Shown: positions 8,286 to 16,272, numbered from the stretch's first letter. The stretch is DNA of 64,000 nucleotides from Flavobacterium psychrotrophum (GCF_003403075.1 NZ_CP031557.1:2852001-2916000); one strand, 5' to 3'. Numbers and translations are program-made. The notes: generated by a model from the letters alone, not told the origin.

Positions 8286-9706
8286 TCCTCAAAGCTATCA
8301 TCCTTAAACCCTATCAGGTACAGCCTGTCTTTTGCCCGTGTAATGGCGGTATACAACCAGCGGATATAATCGCGGTCGATGCCCTCAGGCAAATACGGCT
8401 GTTCGATGAATACTGTGTTCCACTGCCCGCCCTGGCTTTTGTGGCAGGTAATAGCATAGCTGAACTTTACTTGCAACGCATTAAAATGCGGGTTCGCCTT
8501 TATCTTTAAAAAGCGTTTAAACTGGCTTGGTTCATCGGCAAAATCTAACAAGACTTCCTGATATAGCTTGTTACTTTCTTCGTATGTTAATGAGGGAGAT
8601 TCGCTCGTGAGCGTATCTAACAACAATACGGTTTCAAGCGGTGGCTGGCTGGGATAATCCACCAGGCGGACTTTCACCTTGGCAAATTTAAATCCATACA
8701 ACTCCTCAATCCTGAAAATTTCCAGCACCTCGATAATATCGCCATTAGCAATAAAGCCGGCTTCGCTTTTTTCGTCAAGCCAAAAATAGTTATTCTTTAC
8801 CACCATTAAAAAATCTCCGGTAGAAAGTTCGTTCTCACGGTCAAGAATGCGAGTGCGTATCTGCTGGTTGTAAGCGTTGGCGCGCTTGTTAGAACGCACT
8901 ATAAATGCGGTATCTTCTATACTGTAATTGCTATAGGCGCTGTGTATGGCATCCTGAATATCATAGCCGTCGGTAAGGCGCACAATGTCTTTAAAACCAC
9001 GTACATTGAATTTAAACGTATCAAAAAAAGCAGTCTTCAATAGTTCGCGCAGTTCGGTGGCATTGTATAGTATCCCCGACTTTTCTTCCTGTCGCATCAC
9101 TTCGTCCAACTCTATGTGCTGCACATCTTTAAAATAAGCTTGTGACAATTGCTTTTCGTCGAGTGCCGGGCTAAGGTCAGAGTTTACAGGCGGCAACTGT
9201 GCCGTATCGCCCACAAAAATCATTTTGCAGTTCTGCCCGCTGTATACATAACTCATAAGGTCGTCGAGCAGGGAGCTGCTTTCATACATCTTAGAGTCGG
9301 TAGGCGTGTCAGATATCATTGAAGCCTCGTCTACAATAAATACTGTGTCCTTAAACTTGTTTTGCTGTAATGTAAATGACATAGCGCCACCACTCCCCTT
9401 TTTAGGGAAATAAATGCGCTTGTGTATGGTGTGGGCAGGCTTTTCGCTATAGCCTGCAATTACCTTAGCGGCACGACCCGTGGGTGCCAGTAGTACATAT
9501 TTTTTACCGGCATCTTTAAGATGATTAACCAGTGTAGCAATAATAGTAGTCTTGCCTGTACCGGCATACCCCTTAAGTACAAAAAGATTATCGCGGTTAC
9601 CGCTGACTATAAAGTGGGCAATTTGCTGAAAGAAAATGTCCTGTTTTAGTGTGGGGCTAAACGGAAAGTTTTGCCTCAGTATCTTATAAAACAGTGCATC
9701 GTTCAT
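8282..9706 (-). CDS. RecD-like ATP-dependent DNA helicase (UvrD_C_2 type)
   Basis: 474 residues, superfamily 1B. Walker A GYAGTGKTT at about residues 46-54, Walker B VFIVDEAS at 122-129, a motif III-like MIFVGDTAQLPPV, and the C-terminal motif V/VI region ITCHKSQGGQW plus LYTAITRAKDRLYL. It is far shorter than RecD2 and lacks its N-terminal helix-hairpin-helix region, so it is the short AAA/UvrD_C_2 form common in Bacteroidota. It probably unwinds DNA 5' to 3' in repair. Its last codons run into a palindromic repeat that supplies the stop. Confidence 0.85.
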   Translation of the reverse strand: MNDALFYKILRQNFPFSPTLKQDIFFQQIAHFIVSGNRDNLFVLKGYAGTGKTTIIATLVNHLKDAGKKYVLLAPTGRAAKVIAGYSEKPAHTIHKRIYFPKKGSGGAMSFTLQQNKFKDTVFIVDEASMISDTPTDSKMYESSSLLDDLMSYVYSGQNCKMIFVGDTAQLPPVNSDLSPALDEKQLSQAYFKDVQHIELDEVMRQEEKSGILYNATELRELLKTAFFDTFKFNVRGFKDIVRLTDGYDIQDAIHSAYSNYSIEDTAFIVRSNKRANAYNQQIRTRILDRENELSTGDFLMVVKNNYFWLDEKSEAGFIANGDIIEVLEIFRIEELYGFKFAKVKVRLVDYPSQPPLETVLLLDTLTSESPSLTYEESNKLYQEVLLDFADEPSQFKRFLKIKANPHFNALQVKFSYAITCHKSQGGQWNTVFIEQPYLPEGIDRDYIRWLYTAITRAKDRLYLIGFKDDSFEE

Positions 9707-9734
9707 TAATAAAGGGGTGTTATATTTTATAGCC

Positions 9735-9742
9735 CAAAGATA
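9735..9742 (-). promoter_or_regulatory. putative Bacteroidota -7 box (TATCTTTG)
   Basis: Exact TAnnTTTG match on the minus strand, 29 bases before the helicase ATG at 9706. Confidence 0.5.
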
Positions 9743-9797
9743 AGGGTAATATTTCAGGACAAATTTAATACAGAAGGCAAAATTTTAAATTAGCTAT

Positions 9798-9924
9798 TGC
9801 ACAAAGTTTAACAAAGAAGTCGCAAAGTTTCGCAAAGTTTTGATACCCAGGATTTGCTTTGCGTGTCTTTGTGCTTCCTTTGCGATACTTTGCGAAATCA
9901 TAATCCATGTATAACCTTTGTGCA
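9798..9924. repeat. 127-bp inverted-repeat element rich in CAAAG/CTTTG
   Basis: Nested imperfect inverted repeats: TGCACAAAGTTTA (9798-9810) pairs with TAACCTTTGTGCA (9912-9924), and TCGCAAAGTTTCGCAAAG (9820-9837) pairs with CTTTGCGATACTTTGCGA (9878-9895, one mismatch). It fills most of the 275-base gap between the divergent helicase and DUF3822 genes. A short open frame across it looks spurious. Confidence 0.65.
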
Positions 9925-9954
9925 AGTTTGCTGAACAACATCCAAAAAAGAATG

Positions 9955-9962
9955 TAAATTTG
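9955..9962 (+). promoter_or_regulatory. putative promoter of DUF3822-rsmD (TAAATTTG)
   Basis: Exact -7 box 20 bases before the ATG at 9982. A TTTG at 9927-9930 gives a 24-base spacer, one base beyond the usual 17-23 range. Confidence 0.5.
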
Positions 9963-9981
9963 CAACCAATCGTATTTACTA

Positions 9982-10776
9982 ATGGACAACGGTATTACCA
10001 CAAAAAATTACAAGAAACTCGTGTTGCAGGCTGCGGCATCGGGTGCGTCGTTTTGCGTGCTCGATACCCTCAACCACGAAGTAAAGCAACTGGAGCATTT
10101 CACCTTTATAAAAACGGCACCTATAGACGATGAACTATGGCGGCTGTTTATGAAGTTTCCTGAAATGCGCCTGCGGTATGATGAGATTACAGTACTGCAT
10201 GACAACCCGTTTAACACGCCTGTACCTACAGCTTTGTTTGACGAAAACTATGCCGGTAGTTACCTGCAATACAACACCCGGGTGTTTGAGGCTGACGTAT
10301 ATGCGTGGGATGCCCTGGGCAGTTATGACATTACTAATGTGCACGTGCCGCTCATGAACATCAATAATTACCTGGTGGACCGACTGGGTGCTTTTGAGTA
10401 TAAAAATTCGAACAGCATCTTGATGGAAAAGCTGCTTGATGCATCTGCAAATGCTTTCGAAAAGCAGGTATTTGTGCACATTCAGCCCACACATTTTGAA
10501 ATTATAGTTACCCACGGGCAAAAGCTGTTGCTGTTTAACTCATTTGAATATGCAGCACCCGAAGACTTTTTATATTACCTGCTCTTTACCATGGAGCAGC
10601 TTTCGTTAAACCCTGAAACGGCAAGCGTTTGGCTTTTGGGCAGCATTGATACCGAAAGTCCGCTATATGCTTTGGCCTATACCTATATACGCAACATTGC
10701 GTTATACGATACAACTAAGCTTGCAGAGAAATGGCAGATACCCCTGGGCAGGCTTCACAAAACTTTATCTTACTGA
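9982..10776 (+). CDS. DUF3822 family protein
   Basis: 264 residues. The sequence fits the Bacteroidota-specific DUF3822 family, which usually sits immediately upstream of rsmD, as here (4 bases between stop and the rsmD ATG). Visible features are the N-terminal strand region (SFCVLDTLNHEVKQLEHF), a central NINNYLVDRLGAF helix and a C-terminal domain with FHIQPTHFEIIV-like strands (actual: VFVHIQPTHFEIIVTHGQ) suggesting an actin/ASKHA-like ATPase fold. The function is unknown. No signal peptide or membrane segment. Confidence 0.75.
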   Translation: MDNGITTKNYKKLVLQAAASGASFCVLDTLNHEVKQLEHFTFIKTAPIDDELWRLFMKFPEMRLRYDEITVLHDNPFNTPVPTALFDENYAGSYLQYNTRVFEADVYAWDALGSYDITNVHVPLMNINNYLVDRLGAFEYKNSNSILMEKLLDASANAFEKQVFVHIQPTHFEIIVTHGQKLLLFNSFEYAAPEDFLYYLLFTMEQLSLNPETASVWLLGSIDTESPLYALAYTYIRNIALYDTTKLAEKWQIPLGRLHKTLSY

Positions 10777-10780
10777 ACGC

Positions 10781-11377
10781 ATGAGGATCATTTCCGGAAA
10801 ATATAAGGGGCACCGCATAAGCGCACCCAAAAACCTGCCTGTTCGCCCTACAACGGATATGAGCAAGGAGTCGATGTTTAACATACTGGGCAACCGTTTT
10901 GACTTTGAAGGCCTTAAGGTGCTCGACCTCTTTAGCGGTACAGGTAACCTGAGCTATGAGTTTGCCAGCCGTGGCGCTTCGGCTATTACGGCGGTAGATG
11001 GCGATTTTGGCTGTGTAAAGTTTATTAAGCAAACGGCAGCGGGCTTTGGGTTTAATATCTCGGCTGTTAAGAATGATGTGTATAAATTCCTGAAAGGGCA
11101 TAAAGCGGTGTACGATATTATTGTTGCCGACCCTCCCTATAACTTTACACAACAGCAGTTTGAAGACGTGGTTAGCCTGGTGTTTGAAGCCGAATTGCTA
11201 AACGAAGATGGCATGATGATAATTGAACACAGCAAGCACACAAAACTGGACCACCTGATGAACTTTTCGTTCGAAAAGAAGTACGGCGGCAGCATTTTTA
11301 CCTTCTATGAGTTTGATAAGGATGAAAGTGAGGAAGATCTTACTATAGATACTGATACAGAAGAGGATGAAATATAG
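10781..11377 (+). CDS. rsmD: 16S rRNA (guanine(966)-N(2))-methyltransferase RsmD
   Basis: 198 residues from the ATG at 10781 (MRIISGKYKGHRISAP). The open frame reaches back to 10646 inside the DUF3822 gene, but the family N-terminus fixes the start. Motif I LDLFSGTGNLSYE and catalytic VADPPYNF are present. It methylates G966 of 16S rRNA in the assembling 30S subunit. The C-terminus carries a strongly acidic tail of about 20 residues (DESEEDLTIDTDTEEDE) beyond the usual domain. Second gene of a two-gene operon, closed by a good terminator. Confidence 0.93.
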   Translation: MRIISGKYKGHRISAPKNLPVRPTTDMSKESMFNILGNRFDFEGLKVLDLFSGTGNLSYEFASRGASAITAVDGDFGCVKFIKQTAAGFGFNISAVKNDVYKFLKGHKAVYDIIVADPPYNFTQQQFEDVVSLVFEAELLNEDGMMIIEHSKHTKLDHLMNFSFEKKYGGSIFTFYEFDKDESEEDLTIDTDTEEDEI

Positions 11378-11378
11378 G

Positions 11379-11406
11379 AATACGGCTTTAGGGCCGTATT
11401 TTTTTT
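11379..11406 (+). terminator. Rho-independent terminator after rsmD
   Basis: AATACGGC / GCCGTATT stem with a six-base loop followed by an unbroken T run. Confidence 0.88.
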
Positions 11407-11448
11407 GTGGGAGATTTTTGTTAGATTTGGAAAACCAATTAATCAAAG

Positions 11449-12363
11449 ATGGAATTAGTAAGTCAAATTATAAATGACCTTATAGATGATAGTAAATCAT
11501 TAAACTCTGCTCTTTTAAAAACAAAAGTTTTAGCTAATAGGATACAAAGTATTGAGTTATTGAATTGGGCAAGTAAGGAGTTAACAGGCTATAGTGACAA
11601 TAGAGATTTACCTCAATACAGAAAAGCAAAACATGCATATTTGAAAGGGGATTATATTCAGGGAAACAATCTTTTTAAAAATGCCGATATTCCAACCGAT
11701 GGATTAGAGAATGACTTAGAAAAAAAATTATTACTTCATGATTTTTCCGACAGTATAAAATCTTTAGAAAGTTTGATTTCTAAAAATAACCCAAAAATAG
11801 GTTTCCCTTTAAATCCAACAATTGTTGCTTTTTTAGAGTCAAATATACAGAATAACGGAAATCCTTATTTTCAACTTCTTAATGTGAATAAAATAGCTTC
11901 GACTACTATAATAGTTGAAATCTTATCTAACGTGCGAGATAAACTCTTAGATTTCATGCTTGAAATTGACAAGCAGTTTGATAATATAACCGAGATAAGA
12001 GATTTAAAAATGAAAAGCGAGGAAATAAAATCTATTGTGAATAATACGATTATTCAAGGTGATGGAAATGTGCTTAATACTGGAGAAAAAGCTAATATTA
12101 AAAATATCAACAAAATTAATAAATCAAACAAAACTGATTTGATAAGTGCATTGAAGGATAATGGAGTAAGCGATGGAGATATTTCCGAATTAGTTGAAAT
12201 TATTGACCAAGAAGAACCTATTTCAGAAACGTCAATGGGACCTGTCGTTAATAAATGGATTGGAAAAATGCTTAATAAGGCTATTGATGGAAGTTGGAAT
12301 ATAGGTATTGGAGCAGCTGGTGGAGTTTTAGTTGAAATTATAAAGCAGTATTATGGTATGTAA
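11449..12363 (+). CDS. AbiTii-like putative abortive infection protein
   Basis: 304 residues. Residues 1-90 resemble the AbiTii domain: a helix with SLLKTKVLA-type heptads (here SALLKTKVLANRI), then LLNWASKELTGYSD and LPQYRKA, the family's conserved NEL-GY-D and PxYR elements. A linker near residue 195-215 reads NNTIIQGDGNVLNTG, similar to the GDGN(V)xNTG stretches found in many uncharacterised defence-associated proteins. The C-terminus is a glycine-rich hydrophobic helix (IGIGAAGGVLVEII) that could insert in a membrane. AbiTii was described as a phage-resistance gene on a lactococcal plasmid; the mechanism is poorly known. The gene is visibly more AT-rich than rsmD, is unlinked to its neighbours and is followed by a repeat island, all pointing to horizontal gain. 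Defence activity here is inferred. Confidence 0.6.
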   Translation: MELVSQIINDLIDDSKSLNSALLKTKVLANRIQSIELLNWASKELTGYSDNRDLPQYRKAKHAYLKGDYIQGNNLFKNADIPTDGLENDLEKKLLLHDFSDSIKSLESLISKNNPKIGFPLNPTIVAFLESNIQNNGNPYFQLLNVNKIASTTIIVEILSNVRDKLLDFMLEIDKQFDNITEIRDLKMKSEEIKSIVNNTIIQGDGNVLNTGEKANIKNINKINKSNKTDLISALKDNGVSDGDISELVEIIDQEEPISETSMGPVVNKWIGKMLNKAIDGSWNIGIGAAGGVLVEIIKQYYGM

Positions 12364-12789
12364 ATAACAGATTGCTTCGTCGTTCCTCCTCGCAAAGACG
12401 GTCCGTGAAGAAAGCATTCCTAATAATGCCTGTCATTGCAAGCGCAGCGCAGTTTGGTAATTTACAAGGTTCTGAAAACCTTGCAGGTTGTCGGCTACTA
12501 TTCCTGTAAGGTCTCAAAGACCTTGTAGGTATAAATAATTTAACTTACAACACTTATGAACACCTGACAGGTTTTTAAAAAACCTGTCAGGTATAAAAAC
12601 ACAGAACCCCGCTCTCACGAGTGGGGTTCTTTATATTGGTACGGTTTGTCATGCTGACGATAGGAAACATCTCAACTTAATTAGAGATTCTTCACTTCGT
12701 TCCTCCGTTCAGAATGACAACACGTGAAGAAAGCATCGCAGTCAAGCTTACGCCTTTTGCCTTATCCCTAATGCCTTAAGACTTACAAA
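12364..12789. repeat. intergenic repeat island (several palindromic families)
   Basis: A 426-base gap with no credible gene. It holds, in order: a GATTGCTTCGTCGTTCCTCC element (12369-12456, partly inverted), a CAAGGTTCTGAAAACCTTG hairpin (12465-12487), AAGGTCT-CAA-AGACCTT (12508-12524), ACCTGACAGG-type hairpin (12562-12592), an AGAACCCC hairpin (12603-12633) and an element bounded by TTGTCATGCTGA and TCAGAATGACAA (12647-12720). A GATTGCTTCGTTGTTCCTCC copy recurs at 42032-42075. Confidence 0.75.
12603..12635. terminator. terminator-like hairpin within the repeat island
   Basis: AGAACCCCGCTC pairs with GAGTGGGGTTCT (one G-T pair), loop TCAC, followed by TTTAT. It may end the AbiTii-like transcript but also sits among repeats. 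Confidence 0.5.
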
Positions 12790-14480
12790 CTATCTAATAA
12801 GCTTCCTGTACTTAACACGCTTAGGCGTTAAATCGCCACCAAGGCGTTTTCTACGGTTCTCCTCATATTCAGAGAAGCTACCTTCAAAGAAGTAAATTTC
12901 CGAGTTGTTTTCAAACGCCAGTATGTGCGTACACACCCTGTCCAGGAACCAGCGGTCGTGGCTAATAACCACGGCGCAGCCTGCAAAGTTTTCCAAGCCC
13001 TCTTCAAGTGCACGAAGCGTGTTGATATCAAGGTCGTTGGTAGGCTCATCCAGCAGGAGTACGTTACCCTCTTCCTTAAGCGTCATGGCAAGGTGCAGCC
13101 TGTTGCGCTCACCACCTGATAGTGTGTTTACTTTTTTGTTCTGGTCGCTACCACCAAAGTTAAAGCGGCTCAGGTAAGCACGGCTGTTAACCTGCCTGCC
13201 ACCCATCATAATAAGTTCCTGCCCATCGGCGAAGTTCTCCCATATCGACTTATCAGGGTCAATGTTAGAGTGACTCTGGTCTACATAAGCAATCTTCACG
13301 GTTTCACCCACAACAAATTCGCCGTTATCCGGTTCCTGCTCACCCATTATCATACGGAAAATGGTAGTTTTACCCGCACCGTTTGGCCCAATGATACCTA
13401 CAATACCCGCCTGTGGCAGCGTAAAGTTAAGGTTGTCATACAATAGCCTGTCGCCAAAACCTTTAGCAACGCCCTTGGCTTCGATAACATTTGTACCCAG
13501 CCTAGGTCCGTTCGGGATATATATTTCCAGTTTCTCGTCCAGTTCTTTCTGGTCTTCGTTCAGTAGTCGGTCATAGTTTTGCAGACGCGCTTTTTGCTTA
13601 GTCTGGCGGCCTTTTGCTCCCTGACGCACCCAGTCAAGCTCGCGCTCTAACGTTTTGCGGCGTTTAGATGCTGTTTTCTCTTCCTGCTCCAGACGTTTTG
13701 CCTTTTGGTCAAGCCAGGAAGAGTAGTTACCCTTCCATGGAATACCTTCGCCACGGTCAAGCTCAAGAATCCAGCCCGCTACGTTATCAAGGAAATAACG
13801 GTCGTGTGTTACGGCGATAACCGTACCTGCATATTGCGATAAGTGTTGCTCCAGCCACAGTACACTTTCGGCGTCAAGGTGGTTGGTAGGCTCATCCAAT
13901 AATAATACATCAGGTTGTTGAAGCAGCAGGCGGCATAGCGCCACACGTCTTTTCTCACCACCCGAAAGTACTTTTATAGGGGTATCAGGCTCTGGTGTAC
14001 GCAGGGCATCCATAGCTATTTCTAGTTTGGTATCCAGTTCCCACGCGCCACTGGCATCGATCTTATCCTGTAATAGTGCCTGACGCTCCATTAGCTTGTC
14101 CATCTTATCGGCATCTTCGTATACCTCAGGGTCGCCAAAGCTATCGTTTATTTTGTTGAACTCTTCAAGTAATGCAACCGTTTCGGCTACGCCCTCGCGT
14201 ACTACCTCAATAACGGTTTTGTTTTCGTCAAGCAGTGGCTCCTGCTCCAGGTAACCTACTGTATAGCCGGGAGAAAATACCACATCGCCCTGGTAGCTCT
14301 TGTCTACCCCTGCAATAATTTTTAATAGTGATGATTTACCCGAACCATTAAGACCCAGGATACCTATTTTTGCCCCGTAAAAAAAGCTAAGGTATATATC
14401 CTTAAGCACGGGTTTTTGTGCCCCTGATACGTCTTAGAGACGCGGGACATTGAAAATATTACTTTCTTATCGTCGCTCAT
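12790..14480 (-). CDS. ettA: energy-dependent translational throttle protein EttA (apparent frameshift near N-terminus)
   Basis: ABC-F ATPase with two nucleotide-binding domains: Walker A GLNGSGKSS and GPNGAGKTT, signature LSGGEKRR and LSGGERNR, Walker B VLLLDEPTNHL and VLLLDEPTNDL, with the arm/linker between. EttA binds the ribosomal E site and gates elongation by ATP/ADP ratio. The in-frame part runs 14409 to 12790 (539 codons, from a GTG). The true start MSDDKKVIFSMSRVSKTYQG lies at 14480 in another frame; adding one base in the C4 run at 14421-14424 (G4 on the coding strand) joins them into a 563-residue protein of normal length. As written, the first 24 residues are out of frame. A sequencing or assembly error in the homopolymer is the simplest explanation; a real mutation or GTG-started short form are alternatives. 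Confidence 0.9.
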
Positions 14481-14485
14481 GTTAT

Positions 14486-14514
14486 GTTTTTGGTTTATTG
14501 TTTTTGGTTTATTG
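14486..14514. repeat. tandem GTTTTTGGTTTATTG, with an inverted partner at 14974-14986
   Basis: Two overlapping copies of a 15-base unit lie left of the four-helix-bundle gene. ATAAACCACAAAC at 14974-14986, on the other side, is the reverse complement with one mismatch, so the gene is bracketed by short inverted repeats. Confidence 0.55.
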
Positions 14515-14566
14515 TTCTCACTCAGTTGCTTAAACTTCAACCCATTTAAATCTGTCTAATATTTGC

Positions 14567-14962
14567 TCAGTCTTTCTTAAACTTAATACCTTTTATTTCT
14601 GTATTTCTAAGATAATTTATAAAAGACCCTAACTTATTCTTCTCAAGTTCAGCCATGTTATTAAGCTTAACATGCTGTTCTTCTGTAATTAACTTTTTAT
14701 CAAATGCACGGTAGGATTGAGATTTCACTTCTCCACAGGAACCTTTAGCAATGCTAAGGAATTGAATAAACTCTCTCGTACCATTTCTTTCAAAGCCTTC
14801 TGCAATGTTATCCATTATGCTTCCAGAACTTCGAACTATTTGGTCTTTTAGAGAATAATTAGTTTTTAAGGATGTCGTTTCTATAAGGAATGTAATATAT
14901 TGGCAAATTTCTCTGGCTAAAATCCAGACTTGTAATTCTTCAAATCGTTCAATTTTTGCCAT
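14567..14962 (-). CDS. four helix bundle protein (23S rRNA intervening sequence family)
   Basis: 131 residues, all helical, matching the family first found as ORFs inside 23S rRNA intervening sequences. Landmarks are FEELQVWILAREICQYI at the N-terminus, LKDQIVRSSGSIMDNIAEG in the middle, and FIQFLSIAKGSCGEVKSQ. The diversity-generating retroelement protein bAvd shares this fold, but no reverse transcriptase or variable repeat is visible here. The function of stand-alone members is unknown. It is AT-rich and bracketed by short inverted repeats, consistent with a mobile or recently inserted gene between ettA and the small membrane protein gene. Confidence 0.85.
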   Translation of the reverse strand: MAKIERFEELQVWILAREICQYITFLIETTSLKTNYSLKDQIVRSSGSIMDNIAEGFERNGTREFIQFLSIAKGSCGEVKSQSYRAFDKKLITEEQHVKLNNMAELEKNKLGSFINYLRNTEIKGIKFKKD

Positions 14963-15005
14963 TCCACCTAACTATAAACCACAAACCCTAAACAACAAAC
15001 AATTT

Positions 15006-15185
15006 TTAAACCCTTCCTTTAAGCGCGTTAAATACCCATGCTATTGCAAAAAAGCCGATACCCACAGTACCGAAGCCCCATCCGGCTACCTCTTCATATT
15101 TAAATGCACCCATGCCTACCAGTATTGCTCCCATAATAACCATAAGCAATGTGGCCCAGCCAAGTACTGTATTCTTATTCATCAT
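15006..15185 (-). CDS. small two-helix membrane protein (CAL67264 family)
   Basis: 59 residues from the first of two adjacent ATGs (15183-15185); starting at the second gives 58. Two hydrophobic helices, TVLGWATLLMVIMGAILVGM and GFGTVGIGFFAIAWVF, flank a short FKYEEVAG loop. The size and the NKNTVLGWATL start fit a small membrane protein family conserved in Flavobacteriales and named after CAL67264; the function is unknown. It lies 65 bases downstream of the CvfB-like gene on the same strand and may be co-transcribed with it. Confidence 0.72.
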   Translation of the reverse strand: MMNKNTVLGWATLLMVIMGAILVGMGAFKYEEVAGWGFGTVGIGFFAIAWVFNALKGRV

Positions 15186-15250
15186 CTTCTCGTTTCGTGT
15201 TTAAAAAGCAAATATCGGTAAAGTTTGTTTATTTTAAAAACGTTGTCCTA

Positions 15251-16084
15251 TCAGGATTGTACCAGATAAATACCGTCTTCTTTAATTTCGATAAGTCTTT
15301 GCTTATATAATGTACCAATTGCTTTTTTAAACGATTTCTTACTCATCTTCAGTACCGTCTTTATATCTTCGGGGTGGCTGTCATCTGTAAGACGAAGGAA
15401 ACCACGGCTGGCACGCAGTTCATCCAACACTTTTTCTGCATTTGGCTCTATGCCTTCTACCCCACCTTTTTGCAGGCTAACATCTATCTTGTTATCAGGA
15501 CGTATGGTTTTTATGTATCCCACAATGCGCTCGCCCAGGCGAAGGTCTTCGTATACATCGCTTTGGTACAGCAATCCTTTATACTTACTATTGATAATTA
15601 CGTTAATACCAAGATCTGTAAAATGCGATACAATAAGGTCTACCTCTTCCCCTTCGGTTACGTCAAGGTCTTCATTTTTCAGGAACTGGTTTAGCTTACT
15701 GCTACCCACAAGGCGGTTACTCTTTTCGTCAAGGTGCATGTGCACCAGGTAGCGTTTGCCCTGCTCCATAGGCCTGGCCTGCTCCCTAAAGGGCACAAAC
15801 AAATCTTTTTCAAGCCCCCAGTTTAAGAACGCTCCATAGTTATTGATATAACTTACACGAAGCAGTGCAAAATCGTTTAGCTTTATAAGTGGCTCTAAAG
15901 TAGTAGCCACCGGGCGCTCCTCCTGGTCCAGGTATATAAACGCGGTAAATTCGTCACCTTCATTCCATGCTTCAGGAACATACTTGTTTGGCAACAACAC
16001 ATCGGTAGTGCCATCGGTAAGGTAAAGCCCTACACTGGTACCCCGGGCTATGGTAAGGGTATTAAATTTTCCTATCTCGATCAT
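15251..16084 (-). CDS. S1-like RNA-binding protein, CvfB/YitL family
   Basis: 277 residues. It has the CvfB architecture: an N-terminal OB fold (GTSVGLYLTDGTTDVLLPNKY), two S1-type domains (LLRVSYINNYGAFLNWGLEK; VSHFTDLGINVIINSKYKGL) and a C-terminal winged helix (KMSKKSFKKAIGTLYKQRLI). CvfB homologues bind RNA and influence virulence gene expression in Firmicutes; in Bacteroidota the role is unknown. The start lies 21 bases downstream of a promoter with both -7 and -33 elements. Soluble, cytoplasmic. Confidence 0.85.
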   Translation of the reverse strand: MIEIGKFNTLTIARGTSVGLYLTDGTTDVLLPNKYVPEAWNEGDEFTAFIYLDQEERPVATTLEPLIKLNDFALLRVSYINNYGAFLNWGLEKDLFVPFREQARPMEQGKRYLVHMHLDEKSNRLVGSSKLNQFLKNEDLDVTEGEEVDLIVSHFTDLGINVIINSKYKGLLYQSDVYEDLRLGERIVGYIKTIRPDNKIDVSLQKGGVEGIEPNAEKVLDELRASRGFLRLTDDSHPEDIKTVLKMSKKSFKKAIGTLYKQRLIEIKEDGIYLVQS

Positions 16085-16104
16085 TCAAAAATCATTATAA
16101 GCCA

Positions 16105-16133
16105 CAAAGGTACTTAATGTAACAATGTATCAA
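16105..16133 (-). promoter_or_regulatory. putative promoter of the CvfB-like gene (TTG-N18-TACCTTTG)
   Basis: On the minus strand, TTG (16131-16133), an 18-base spacer and an exact -7 box (16105-16112) fit the Flavobacterium consensus. The ATG is 21 bases downstream. Confidence 0.6.
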
Positions 16134-16244
16134 TGAATTTAATGTAACAATTATTGAATGTAACGATGTACTAATGGGTTAATGTATCAATTCGGTTCAG
16201 TATTGTAATTGCTACATTAGAAAATTAAAAAATTGATACATTAA
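16115..16244. repeat. degenerate AATGTAACAATGTATCAATG repeats with an inverted pair
   Basis: Several imperfect copies of AATGTA(A/T)CAAT are followed by a 14-bp perfect inverted repeat, TTAATGTATCAATT (16179-16192) and AATTGATACATTAA (16231-16244). They lie between the divergent CvfB-like gene and prmA, overlapping both promoters. Confidence 0.6.
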
Positions 16245-16247
16245 TAC

Positions 16248-16255
16248 TACCTTTG
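16248..16255 (+). promoter_or_regulatory. putative Bacteroidota -7 box (TACCTTTG) for prmA-clpS
   Basis: Exact TAnnTTTG match 18 bases before the prmA ATG at 16273; -33 region is inside the repeat and unclear. Confidence 0.5.
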
Positions 16256-16272
16256 CCAAAATTTTTTTCCAA

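Noticed and set aside
9765..10001. 78-codon minus-strand open frame over the inverted-repeat element
   Set aside because: Translates the repeat element and overlaps the DUF3822 start; no recognisable protein.
12364..12789. CRISPR array
   Set aside because: Repeats here are different palindromes, not one direct repeat with regular spacers.
12790..14409. Intentional short EttA starting at GTG
   Set aside because: The missing N-terminal strand of the first ATPase domain is present just upstream in another frame, so a one-base error explains it better.
14567..14962. Diversity-generating retroelement (bAvd-like protein)
   Set aside because: No reverse transcriptase, template or variable repeat in the window; the fold alone is not enough.
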